Assembly (NCBI RefSeq): GCF_000614185.1
Contig: NZ_BAKM01000024.1
Coordinates: 31,489-95,488 of the forward strand
Direction of reading: 5' to 3'
Source: Phocaeicola sartorii JCM 17136 = DSM 21941
Lineage (GTDB): Bacteria > Bacteroidota > Bacteroidia > Bacteroidales > Bacteroidaceae
DNA: 64,000 bases
The position numbers were made by a program, and so were the translations under genes. The notes beneath the pieces are model-generated. The model worked only from the letters and a program-made list of their open reading frames with translations. It did no database searches and was not told the DNA's origin. The number at the start of each line of letters is the position of its first letter. Position 1 is the stretch's first letter. Positions 18,499-29,300 of this stretch are shown piece by piece.

Positions 18499-20817
18499 AT
18501 GATGAACAAATTATTGAAGCAAACCCTTGTTTGTGCGGGCGCCTTGTTGCTTTCCATGCAGGTTGCCGCCAAGCCCTCTTCCGAAGCCAAGGAAGTACGG
18601 GGGATTATAGACAAGGTAAACACTTATTGGCAAACGCATAACAAACCCGAAGTCCGTTCGTTTTGGGACAATGCCGCTTACCACACCGGAAACATGGAGG
18701 CATACTTTCTGACCGGTAATGAAAACTACCGTGCATATTCTGAAGCCTGGGCCATGCACAATGAATGGAAGGGAGCCAAGGAAAAGGATAAATCTAAATG
18801 GAAATACTCTTACGGCGAGAGTGATGAATATGTATTGTTCGGAGATTATCAGGTTTGTTTCCAGACGTATATCGACCTTTATAATATCCTTCCGGACAAC
18901 TATAAGATAGCCCGTGCCCGTGAAGTGATGGAGTATGAGATGAGTACACCCAATCAGGATTACTGGTGGTGGAGTGACGGTCTGTATATGGTAATGCCTG
19001 TCATGACCAAACTGTATAAGGTGACGGGCAATCCTCTCTATCTGGACAAACTGTATGAATACATCACTTATTCAGACGGCATCATGCTCGACCGGGAAAC
19101 CGGCCTGTATTATCGGGATGCCAAATATGTTTATCCCAAGCACAAGACTCCCAGCGGAAAGAAGGATTTCTGGGCACGTGGTGACGGATGGGTGCTTGCC
19201 GGACTGGCGAAGGTGCTGAAAGATCTTCCCGCAGATTACAAACACCGTTCTTTCTTTGTTGATAAGTATGTGAAACTGGCCGAAGCAGTCGCAGCCATCC
19301 AGCAACCGGAAGGTTATTGGACCCGTAGCATGATGGATCCCACCCATGCTCCCGGACCGGAAACCAGCGGAACGGCTTTCTTTACTTATGGCTTCCTTTG
19401 GGGAATCAACAATGGCTATCTGGATGAGGCAGTGTATAAACCGGTGGTAGATAAAGCATGGAGCTATTTGACAAAGACTGCTTTGCAGAAGAATGGCAAG
19501 ATTGGTTACGTACAGCCGATTGGCGAGAAGGCCATTCCGGGACAAGTGGTCGATGCGGATTCTGAAGCTAATTTCGGGGTAGGCGCTTTTCTGTTGGCTG
19601 CTTGTGAATATGTCCGTTATCTGGAAGCTCCTAAAAATCAAGACCGTGCCTACTGGTGCAATCTGCTTTATAAGATGGCATCTCCCGTACTGAGCAATAT
19701 GGCGGAAGGTAATCTGAAAAAGAATATGCTGGTAGAGGTGAGCCCTAACTGGGATGGACGTAACAAAGGGGTGACTTATATGGAAACCTTCGGACGCCTG
19801 ATGGCAGGTGTCGCTCCCTGGCTGACACTTCCCGATGATGATACAGAAGAGGGACAGATGCGCAAGCAACTCCGTGAATGGGCATTGAAAAGCTATGCCA
19901 ATGCGGTGGATCCTGCCAATCCCGACTATCTGTTGTGGAGAGGACACGGACAGGCTTTGGTGGATGCGGCCTACGTGGCCGAAAGTTTTCTACGTGCCTA
20001 CGACCAGCTTTGGATGCCTTTGGATGATACAACCAAGAAACGTTATTTTGAAGAATTTACCCAGTTGCGCCGGGTGGACCCGCCTTACACCAACTGGCTG
20101 CTGTTTTCTTCTACCATCGAGAGTTTCCTGGCAAAGGCAGGAGCGGAATGTGACGAATACCGTATCAATTCGGCTATCCGCAAGGTGGAGGAATGGTACA
20201 CGGGAGACGGCTGGTATGCGGACGGCCCTTCTTTCGCTTTCGACTATTATAGCAGTTATGTCTTCCATCCCATGTATCTGGAAACGTTGCAGGGCATGAA
20301 GGATGCAGGGAAATACACTCGTATTCATTATAAAAAATATTATGACCGCGCTTTGAAACGTGCCAGGAAATTCAGCCTTGTACTGGAACGCTTGATTTCT
20401 CCTGAGGGTACTTTCCCGGTATTCGGCCGTTCCATTCCTTATCGTCTGGCTACCATGCAGCCCTTGGCGCTGATGGCTTGGTATCAGCAGCTTCCCGAAG
20501 GGGTGAGCAACGGACAGGCGCGTGCCGCACTGACTTCTGTGATGCACCGGATGTATGACAACACCGAGAACTTCAATGAAGCGGGATTCCTGACCATCGG
20601 TTTTGCAGGCCGTCAGCCCAATGTGGCGGATTGGTACACCAATAACGGCAGTCTGTATATGACATCACTGGCATTCCTTCCGCTGGGGCTTCCTGCCGCA
20701 CATCCGTTCTGGACAGATGCCGCACAACCTTGCACACAAGCCAAGGCATGGGGCGGACAACCTTTCCCGAAGGACCATCACTGGGGGGATGATATACGTA
20801 CTTGGGATTTATTCTGA
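18499..20817 (+). CDS. GH105 unsaturated glycuronyl hydrolase fused to a DUF2264 domain
   Basis: 772 residues with a signal peptide (about residues 1-25). Residues about 35-375 look like a GH88/GH105 alpha/alpha barrel: YWWWSDGLYMVMPVM with the likely catalytic Asp, and KDFWARGDGWVLAGLAKVL. Residues about 380-772 are a DUF2264 domain: NWDGRNKGVTYMETFGRLMAG, YLLWRGHGQALVDAAY, WYTGDGWYADGPSFAFDYYSSYVFHPMY. GH105 enzymes remove 4,5-unsaturated uronic acids left by lyases. From memory, DUF2264 proteins have been placed in GH154 with beta-glucuronidase activity, which I could not verify. Together the protein may clear both unsaturated and saturated uronic acid ends. Frame intact; ATG 18502 is an alternative start. 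Confidence 0.8.
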   Translation: MMNKLLKQTLVCAGALLLSMQVAAKPSSEAKEVRGIIDKVNTYWQTHNKPEVRSFWDNAAYHTGNMEAYFLTGNENYRAYSEAWAMHNEWKGAKEKDKSKWKYSYGESDEYVLFGDYQVCFQTYIDLYNILPDNYKIARAREVMEYEMSTPNQDYWWWSDGLYMVMPVMTKLYKVTGNPLYLDKLYEYITYSDGIMLDRETGLYYRDAKYVYPKHKTPSGKKDFWARGDGWVLAGLAKVLKDLPADYKHRSFFVDKYVKLAEAVAAIQQPEGYWTRSMMDPTHAPGPETSGTAFFTYGFLWGINNGYLDEAVYKPVVDKAWSYLTKTALQKNGKIGYVQPIGEKAIPGQVVDADSEANFGVGAFLLAACEYVRYLEAPKNQDRAYWCNLLYKMASPVLSNMAEGNLKKNMLVEVSPNWDGRNKGVTYMETFGRLMAGVAPWLTLPDDDTEEGQMRKQLREWALKSYANAVDPANPDYLLWRGHGQALVDAAYVAESFLRAYDQLWMPLDDTTKKRYFEEFTQLRRVDPPYTNWLLFSSTIESFLAKAGAECDEYRINSAIRKVEEWYTGDGWYADGPSFAFDYYSSYVFHPMYLETLQGMKDAGKYTRIHYKKYYDRALKRARKFSLVLERLISPEGTFPVFGRSIPYRLATMQPLALMAWYQQLPEGVSNGQARAALTSVMHRMYDNTENFNEAGFLTIGFAGRQPNVADWYTNNGSLYMTSLAFLPLGLPAAHPFWTDAAQPCTQAKAWGGQPFPKDHHWGDDIRTWDLF

Positions 20818-20819
20818 TT

Positions 20820-20937
20820 GTTTTCAGACGCGGATGACGCAGGTGATACGGATAAGTATAAAAACAACTTCGTATCATCTGCGTTGTTCGTGTTTAAAAA
20901 ATAAAAGCTTTGTGTCATCTGTATCTGAAAATGGCAA
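20820..20937. repeat. nested inverted repeat, possible terminator
   Basis: Inner arms ACGCAGGTGATACG (20837-20850) and CGTATCATCTGCGT (20871-20884) pair with one mismatch. An outer weaker pair is TTTTCAGACGCGGATGACGCA against the complement of TGTGTCATCTGTATCTGAAAA near 20911-20932. It lies right after the GH105-DUF2264 stop, and an AT-rich run follows the inner stem. It may act as a terminator or be a dispersed palindromic repeat. Confidence 0.5.
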
Positions 20938-20945
20938 AAAGATAG

Positions 20946-20953
20946 TAGCTTTG
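20946..20953 (+). promoter_or_regulatory. possible -7 element for the DUF3810 gene
   Basis: TAGCTTTG matches TAnnTTTG but ends only 5 bp before the annotated ATG at 20959, so a transcript from it would be nearly leaderless. Either that is so, or the match is chance. Confidence 0.35.
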
Positions 20954-20958
20954 CATCC

Positions 20959-21998
20959 ATGAAAACAAAATTTCTCCCTATTCTGAGATGTATAGTGCCT
21001 GCATGGCTTCTTCTGTGCATTGTACTTTGCCGTTTTTTTCCTGTCATGGCCGAAGGGTATGCCCGTCATATCTATCCGTGGCTGTCGGCGGTGTTGTCCG
21101 CTACAGCTTCTGTTTTCCCTTTCTCCTTGGAGGAGATGCTGGTGGTCGGAATCATTTTATGGATGATTATGTATCCTTTTCTCAAACGCCGGAAGAAGAA
21201 AAGCTGGAGATTCATTGTAGGTAGGGAAGTGGAGTTGCTGGCATGGGTCTATATCTGGTTTTATCTGGGGTGGGGCTTGAATTATTTCCGTTACGATATT
21301 TACCGGCGGATGGAGGTAGAGCCTGCCGGTTACGACGAACAGGCATTCCATCGTTTCCTTGTTTCCTATACAGATAGTCTGAATCAGTCCTATACGGCTG
21401 AGGTGAAAACGGATCCTGAAAGGGTGCGGCAGGAGATAAAGGAGATTTACCGGCAGGTTCCGTCTATGTATGGTTTGGCTCTTCCCCGGGATTATCAGCA
21501 TCCGAAGCAGGTGTGGTTCAATCCGCTTTATTCGGGTGTGGGAGTATTGGGATATATGGGTCCTTTTTTTGCGGAGTCGCAATTGAATGAAGAATTACTT
21601 CCTGTGCAATGGCCTTTTACGTATGCCCATGAACTGTCTCACCTGTTGGGGGTAAGTAATGAGGCGGAAGCGAATTATTGGGCTTACAGGGTTTGTCGCT
21701 CTTCAATGCGGCCGGCGGTGCGTTATAGTGCCTATTTCGGTCTGTTACCCTATGTGCTGGTCAATGCCTCTTCTGTGTTGACGGAAGAGGAGTTCCGTGA
21801 ATGGGTTAAGACGATCCGTCCCGAAGTGGTGAAGGATTATGAATATAAACGTATGTATTGGAATGAGCGTTACAGTACCTGCTGGGTGAAGTGCAGAATC
21901 AAATTTATAACCTGTTCTTAAAAGGTAACAACATTCCTTCCGGCAGAAAGAATTATGCGGAAGTGATCGGGATGCTGCTTTCTTTGGAAGAAAAGTAA
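20959..21998 (+). CDS. DUF3810 membrane protein with HExxH motif (one frame break)
   Basis: Three N-terminal hydrophobic segments (about residues 5-25, 45-65 and 85-105) precede a soluble domain with YAHELSHLLGVSNEAEANYWAY, a zinc-peptidase-like HELSH motif followed by a possible third ligand Glu. The raw frame ends at 21921, but after one missing C near 21878 (AGT ACC CTG CTG) it continues LLGEVQNQIYNLFLKGNNIPSG and ends at 21998. The repaired protein has 346 residues, normal for DUF3810. Activity is unproven. It stands between the BNR_4/GH105 genes and the convergent hybrid regulator. Confidence 0.8.
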
Positions 21999-22058
21999 AA
22001 CTCTAAAGAAGAACCTTTCAGGATGATTCCAAACAATGATCAGCATCCGCGCGGAAGT

Positions 22059-25000
22059 CTATTGTTTCTGTTTCACATAATCCGAAGGCGACATTCCGTA
22101 TTCGTCCTTGAAACATTGGCGGAAATAGGCCACACTGCTGAATCCTATCATATAGGCTATTTCTGAAATCGTATATTGTCCGTACATCAGCAGTTCCGCT
22201 CCCTTGCGCATTTTTACCTTACGGATAAATTCGTTGGCAGACATGTCCGTCAGTCCCTTTATCTTGCGGTAAAGGGTGGAGTGACTCATGCACATCTTGT
22301 CGGCAATGAAAGCGATATCCATCTTTTCCATTTCCAGATTCTCTTCGATGATCTGCGTGATTTTCTGCAAGAATTCATTATCCAGTTTGTTTAACGAACT
22401 CACGGCGCTTTCCTGCTTGGGCTGTGTGTCCGCCAGTGCCAGCAGAGAGGCTATTTTCTTACGGTTTTCCAACAGGTTGTTGATGCGGCTGTGCAGCAGT
22501 TTGGCACTGAACGGTTTGGTCAGGTAGGAATCTGCTCCGGATGCATATCCTTCTTCCTTGTCCTGTAACGAATCCTTGGCCGTCAGTAAGATGACGGGGA
22601 TATGGCTGGTGCGCATATCCTCTTTCACCCGCTTGCAAAGTTCGATACCGTCCATGACCGGCATCATGATATCGCTGACAATGATGTTGGGTATTCGCCC
22701 CTGTGCCAGTTCCCAGCCTTCCTTGCCGTCCTTGGCGGTGATTACTTCATAGAATTCAGTAAAAGAACTCCGGATATATTCCCGTATGTCGGTATTGTCC
22801 TCTACCACCAGCACAATGGATGATTTTCGGTGGGGGTATCGGCAACGGTGGTTTCCTCGGCATCCGTCGGTTTCTTTTCCATATCATGTTGTGCGTGGAT
22901 AGCGTTGGGGTATGTATTCTCGGTGAGCAGCCGCAGGGTGAATGTGGTTCCCGTATCCAAGGCACTTTCTACTTTCAGGATTCCTTCGTGTAACTCGCTC
23001 AAGCCTTTGACCAGGGCAAGCCCGATGCCCGAACCTGATGCCTGGTATTTGCTTTTTGCCTGATAATAGCGGTCGAAAATGTGCGGCAGCGCTTCGGCGG
23101 CAATGCCGTGTCCGGTATCACTGACACTGATTTCCGTGTATTTTATCTGGTTCTCTTCTACCGAACGGAGCGATAAGGTGATATCTCCCTCGGAAGTATA
23201 TTTGGCGGCATTGCTCATCAGGTTGTCCAGTATGATGGTGATCATGTCCGCGTCATAGAAGATTTCCGTATCTTCCGTTTCGATATGAATATGATAATTT
23301 ACTTTGTTATTGGAATTCAACTCTTTGTAACGCAATCCCACTTCCTGTACCAATTGTCCCAAATCTCCCTTGTCCACAGATAATTTACGGTTCTGGGTTT
23401 CGGTCTTGCGGAATTCCAGTATGCGGTTTATCAGATTCAGCAGACGGGTGGCGCTATCATGAATGATGCTGATTTTGTTGGCGTGTTTGGGAGATAAGGT
23501 GGCATCACTCAGCAAGTCTTCCAACGGGCCGAGGATCAGCGTGAGCGGAGTACGTAGTTCGTGGGTGATGTTGGTGTAGAAGCGCAGGCGTTCTTCGTTC
23601 AGTTCCTGCTTGTTCAGGCTTTGCTTGCGCTCCACTTCCAATGAGCTCTCTAAGTCCAGTTTGCGCTTATAGAAACGTGAAACTCCGTAAATGATCAGTA
23701 TTATCAGCAAGACGTAAATTAGTTTGGCATACCAGCTCAACCAAAATGGAGGGGTGATGCGGATATGCAGTGTGGCTTCGTCCTTTTCCCACTCTTGGTT
23801 TCTTAAACGTGTTTTTACTTTAAAAGTATAATGCCCGGGTGGGATATTTCTGAAAATAATTTGCTTTTCACCTTGTGTATTGTACCAAATGTTTTCCAAT
23901 CCTTCCAAGATGTATGAAAATTCCACTTGCGAGCTGACAGCATAGTCTAGTACATTGAATGAAATCTTGAATGTATTTTGATTATAAGGGAGCTGTATGT
24001 TGGTATCGGTCAGTGGAAGGGGATGTTCCGCATCTTTGCTTTCTGTTTGTTTGTCGTAAATAGAAAATTGTGTGATGGTGACCGGTGCCGGTTTGCGAAT
24101 AGAGTTGACTTTACTGGGAGTAAAGTAACAGGCTCCACCTTGTGAGCCGAAATAGAGGATTCCGTCAGCGGAAATGCAGGTAGATCCGTCCATGAAGTCT
24201 CCCATGGGTACTCCGTCATAGTGGTTGTAATTGTAGAAAGTCTTTGTCTTCTCGTCCAATCGTGAGATTCCGGCATTGGTACTGAGCCAAATGGTTCCGT
24301 CATGGTCTTCCTGTATGGCGCGTACATTGGCGTTTTGCAGTCCTTCTTTCGTCCCATAATGGAATAATCTTCCAGATGGCTGGCGTCTCGGAAAACCAGA
24401 ATTCCGTCATTAGTCCCTACCCAGATTCGTTTACGCGAATCTTCCATCAAATAATTGACAGAGCGTATGGGGAAACTTTGCTCTGTCGTCAGTTTTCGGA
24501 ACAGTTGTCCTTTTTCATCGAACAGAAACAATCCTTTGGCTCCTATCCATAGTTTGCCGTTCTTGTCTTTCAGAATGCTTCTTATTCCTTTATTGGTCAA
24601 TAGGCTGTTAATTTTATCTTCTTGTGTCAGCTCCCGGTTATAGGCGGAATAAAGTCCGCTTTGGGTACCTATCCACATTTTCCCGTTCGTATCTTCGTAG
24701 AAGCATAGGATGTCCAGGCTTCCATCTTTATCATCTCCGATACAGGTTATGCGTTTGGTGTCCGGATGATAGATAGCCACACCATGTTTATGGGTACCCA
24801 GCCACAAATCACCGTGCTTGTCCTGATGGAAGACGCTGACGTGTGTTTGTTTGTTCAGGTGGCACTGATTCAGGGGGATGAGTTCTATTTTTTTCCCTTC
24901 TTTGTAAATGCCAAGTTCGCCTTCTCCACCCAGCCATATTTGCCGGTTGTTGTCCGCCCATAGTCCCCAGACTTGTTTGTTGCAGTTATGTTCATACTTT

Positions 25001-26077
25001 TCTGTTTGGTAGGTGATAGTATTGAACAGGGGTTGGCTATGACTGATAAAGTCTATTCCTCCCCGATAGTTGCCTATCCATATATTTCCGAAAGAGTCCT
25101 GGATGATGCTCTGTGCATTGGGACTGGACAAACCGTGTCCGTCATTGCTGGCCGTGATACGGGTAAAGCTGGCTTGTGCCGGAGGGGTGAATGTATTCTC
25201 GGGCAGGTTGAAGATGCTGACTCCGCCAGATAGGTGGAGATCCATAAAGTGCCGTCATTCATTTGTTTGATATCGGCTACTTGGTTACCTAACAGGGAGT
25301 GTTCATTATCCTCCATTTGTCTGAAAGTAGTGAAACTTTCTTTTTGTGGGTTGAATAGTACCAGTCCGTTATTGGTGCCTAACCAAATATTGTGGCTTTT
25401 ATCTTTATAAATGACATTTATGCTGTTATCGGGCAGACTGTTCTGGTTTCCGGGATCATGTCGGTAGTTCTTGCAAAGGTTGTTTTTGATCGAGACAATG
25501 CTCAGCCTTTGTCGCTGTGGCCGATGTATAAGTTCCCGTTTCCGTCATCGACGGCTGTGTGGAAAGGTCCTTCTAATCCCGGTACTGTCTGTGGAGTATA
25601 GCAGGTGGTGTCTTGTGCGGACCAATGTATGACCCCTGCGGTATAATGGGTAATCCACATACCGGAGTCGGTGGCGGTGGCCAGTCCCGTGACGTTTTTG
25701 TCCAGGTGGCTTAGTGGAGTGGCATGGGGCAGCATGCTTCCGGTGGGATAGTCAAAATAGAACAATCCTTGATCAGTTCCAACCCATACGTTATCGTTCG
25801 TGGGATCGGCCAGCAGGCTGTTGATCCAGTTTTGCTCTGTCCTATGACTGTCTTGTCCGTAGAGAATGAATTTTTGTCCATCGAACCGGTTCAGTCCTGA
25901 TGAGGTCGCTACCCAGATATATCCTTTTTGGTCTTGGATAATTTTTTGTGTATAGTTGCTGGACAGTCCGTCTTCCACCCCCAGACGTTTAATGGTATAA
26001 GGCTGTGCTGATATTTTCTCAAAGCTTGAAAGTGAGACGATAAAAAATAGAGTAATAATGAACGGTATGTTTTTCAT
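22059..26077 (-). CDS. hybrid two-component system regulator (four frame breaks)
   Basis: After repair of four single-base losses (near 25503, 25226, 24361 and 22814) this is one 1340-residue protein. Order: signal peptide; a double propeller of two-component-regulator repeats (for example KGYIWVATSSGLNRFDG, NVWVGTDQGLFYFD, GNIWIGNYRGGIDFIS); a Y_Y_Y domain (GHYTFKVKTRLRNQEW); a membrane helix (LIYVLLIILIIYGVSRFY); HisKA with NITHELRTPLTLILG; HATPase with DNLMSNAAKYT and GSGIGLALVKG; a receiver with VSDIMMPVMDG; and a C-terminal AraC HTH. Such sensors bind a breakdown oligosaccharide in the periplasm and activate the neighbouring PUL. Divergent from susC1, which it probably controls. Confidence 0.92.
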
Positions 26078-26099
26078 GAGAATATTGATTTGTGTATGG

Positions 26100-26107
26100 C
26101 AAAATTA
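26100..26107 (-). promoter_or_regulatory. -7 promoter element for the hybrid regulator
   Basis: Minus-strand TAATTTTG matches TAnnTTTG and lies 23 bp upstream of the regulator start. Confidence 0.5.
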
Positions 26108-26169
26108 GCATAAATCTTTGATATGACATACTGACGGAGGGGGAAGAATTCGGCAATAGGCTATTAAAA

Positions 26170-26216
26170 ACTCGTTATGAACGATTTTTCTATGCTTCGT
26201 GAACGGTTTTTATTCC
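26170..26216 (+). promoter_or_regulatory. direct repeats, candidate binding site of the hybrid regulator
   Basis: Two similar blocks, TTATGAACGATTTTT and TTCGTGAACGGTTTTT, have their GAACG cores at 26179 and 26201, exactly 22 bp apart (two helical turns), directly upstream of the susC1 -33/-7 promoter. AraC-type output domains often bind such tandem half-sites. Assignment to the divergent hybrid regulator is inference from position. Confidence 0.5.
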
Positions 26217-26237
26217 TTTGCATTTGATAACACCTTT

Positions 26238-26245
26238 TATATTTG
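26238..26245 (+). promoter_or_regulatory. susC1 promoter
   Basis: TATATTTG matches the -7 consensus TAnnTTTG, with a -33 TTTG at 26217-26220, 17 bp upstream. The resulting leader to ATG 26396 is about 145 nt and contains small hairpins (for example GAAGAT/ATCTTC). The 318-bp gap 26078-26395 thus holds both divergent promoters and the repeats at 26170-26216. Confidence 0.65.
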
Positions 26246-26395
26246 CGAAAGAAAGATGAAATAATAACACTTGATGCTTATGAAGACGTAAAGTTAACCA
26301 ATCTTATTGAAGAAGATGTCTTTTAGGAAAAGAATCTTCTATGTGATAAAGTGAATTATTAATCACCTTGTAATAATCTAATAATAAGAAAAACG

Positions 26396-29300
26396 ATGAA
26401 ATCAAACTCGTTCTTAAGAAATCGAAAGGCTTTGACCGCCTTATTGCTTTGTACAGGTTTTGTTGCAACTCAGCCGTTCAGTGTGATGGCCGGAGAGATG
26501 GTGGCTTCCGTACAAACAGTTCAGCAGCAGAAACAATCTGTTTCAGGTACAATCAAAGACCCGGCGGGAGAACCGGTTATCGGTGCCAGTATTTTAGAGA
26601 AAGGCACTACCAATGGTACGATTACTGATTTTGACGGTAATTTTACATTGAATGTGGCTCCGGGAGCTACACTGGTTATTTCTTATATAGGATATAAGAA
26701 TCAGGAAATGAAAGTTACTCCGGGAAAATCACTTAACATTATTTTGCAGGAAGATACCGAAACGTTGGATGAAGTAGTGGTGGTAGGTTATGGTGTGCAG
26801 AAGAAATCGGATGTGACCGGTTCTGTAACCTCAGTCGGGAAGGAACGTTTAGGAAAACTTCCTGTGACGAATGTTTTACAGGCGGTTCAAGGTGCGGCTG
26901 CAGGTGTTACTATTACACAGACATCTTCCATTCCGGGGGATGCACCGGATGCTTTGGTGCGCGGTCAGAATTCGATCAATGCCAATACCGGTCCGTATAT
27001 TGTAGTGGACGGTGTGCCTATCAGCAAGTCGGGAGGTACATTGAATGATATCAATCCGAATGATATTGAATCCATGGAAATTTTGAAAGATGCTTCGGCC
27101 ACAGCTATTTATGGAACAAACGGTGCGAATGGTGTTATTTTGATTACGACCAAACGTGGTGCTTCCGGCAAGCCTAGCATTCGTTATAACGGATATTTCG
27201 GTGTGGAGGATTTTTCTCATAAATTGGATTTCTGTGATGGTGCTCAAATCACTCAGCGCTATAGGGATTATGTGTCACAGAATCCCGGTGAAACCATGTA
27301 CAATGAGTATGTGAAGAATGCATACGAAGCGGAAAATCAAGCTAATGGTATAGAGAATGATTGGATTGAAGCTGTATCGCAAACAGGTATCATCCAAGAC
27401 CATAACGTAAGTATCGGTGGTGGGGCGGACAATGTGAAGTATTACGTTTCTGCCGACTATATGAGTCAGAAAGGTGTGCTGAAAGGATTCAACTATAAAC
27501 GATATTCTATCCGTACCAACATCGATATGAATGTGACTGATTATATGAAAGTGGGAACTAACTCATATATTGTATCTCATAACCGTGACGGTGGGCGTGT
27601 AAACTTTCTGATGGCTGAGGCTATGTCTCCTTATGCGAAAATGTATGAAGAAGACGGCAGCTATTGCATCAATCCGATGTATAGTGAAACTTTGTTTACC
27701 AATCCGTTGATGTGGACTACTACCAATCCCGAACGTCGTCAGTGGAATATCAATATAAACGGTTATGCCGAAATAGATTTCGGAAAGCTGGTTTCTCCTC
27801 TTCAAGGACTGACTTATAAATTCAATGGCGGTTATGCATATATGCCCAAACGTTATAATAACTATGAAGGCAAGTCGGTGAATAATAAGACCGGTTATGC
27901 TGAAATAAAGAATGAGGAAACACAAAGTTATACCATAGAGAATATCCTTGCCTATAACCGTGATTTTGGGAAACATCATCTGGATCTGACTGCTTTGTAT
28001 GCCGCTTCGCGCAAGAAATACCAACGCTCACAGGCTATGGCCAGTAAGTTTATTAATGACGACCAGCAGTGGCATAATATGGGTAGTGCGGAAACACCTA
28101 GTGTGGCTTCATATACCGACCTTTATACGACAGTTTCACAAATGGGACGAATCAATTATTCTTATGACAGCCGTTATTTGTTCACATTCACGGTTCGTCG
28201 GGACGGTTCTTCTGTTTTCGGTGACAATAACAAATACGGTGTGTTTCCTTCCATTGCTTTAGGTTGGAATATTGCCCGTGAATCGTTCATGGAGCCTTCC
28301 AGTAACTGGTTGAACACATTAAAGCTGCGTGCTTCTTACGGTAAAGCGGGTAACGAGGCTATCGGAGTATATCAGTCACGTGTGAAGATGAATTCGGGCA
28401 TGTTGGCTTTAGGCGGGGCTTCGAATGCCGGCTTGTGGCCCAATGACTTGATGGGTAACGCTGACTTGACTTGGGAGACCACCAAGAGTTTCAACATCGG
28501 TCTGGACTTCGGGCTTTGGAACAATCGCCTGACGGGTAATATCGATGTTTATTTCTCAAGAACCAACGATTTGCTTCTGAAGCGTAATTTGCCGAAAATA
28601 AGCGGTTATAATACCGTATTTTCCAACATGGGTGAAACGGCAAACAAGGGTGTGGAATTGACATTGAATTCTCGTAATATCGTTTCAGGTGACTTTACGT
28701 GGAGTTCCAATCTGGTCTTCTCATGGAATAAGAATGAGATAAAAGACCTTTATGGAGATGGACAGAACGACTTGGGCAACCGTTGGTTCCTTGGACATCC
28801 GATAGGCGTGATTTATGATTATACGATGGTTGGAATCTGGCAGGAAGATGAGATAGCACGGGGCGATCATTTGAATTGGGATCCGATTGCGGAAGCCGGT
28901 GATGTGAAGTTGGCGGATATCAGTGGTCCCAACGGAGTACCTGATGGCAAGATTGATGATAATGACCGTACCATCAAAGGACAGACAACACCGAAATGGA
29001 TTGGTGGTCTGACGAATACGTTTACCTATAAGGATTTCACATTGAGTATCTTTATCCAAACTACACAAGGGTTGAAAAAGAACAATTCATTGATAGGTAT
29101 GGCGGGTGATGAAATGGGACGTCGTAATACGACTACTGAAATAGGTTACTGGACTCCGGAGAATAAGAGTAACGAATGGCGTTCTTTACGTAAAAACTCA
29201 AACAAGCATGGATATGGTTTCCCTTGTGATGCCAGTTATACGCGTATCAAAGATATCACATTGAGCTATACTTTCCCACAACGGATGATTCAGAAGATGG

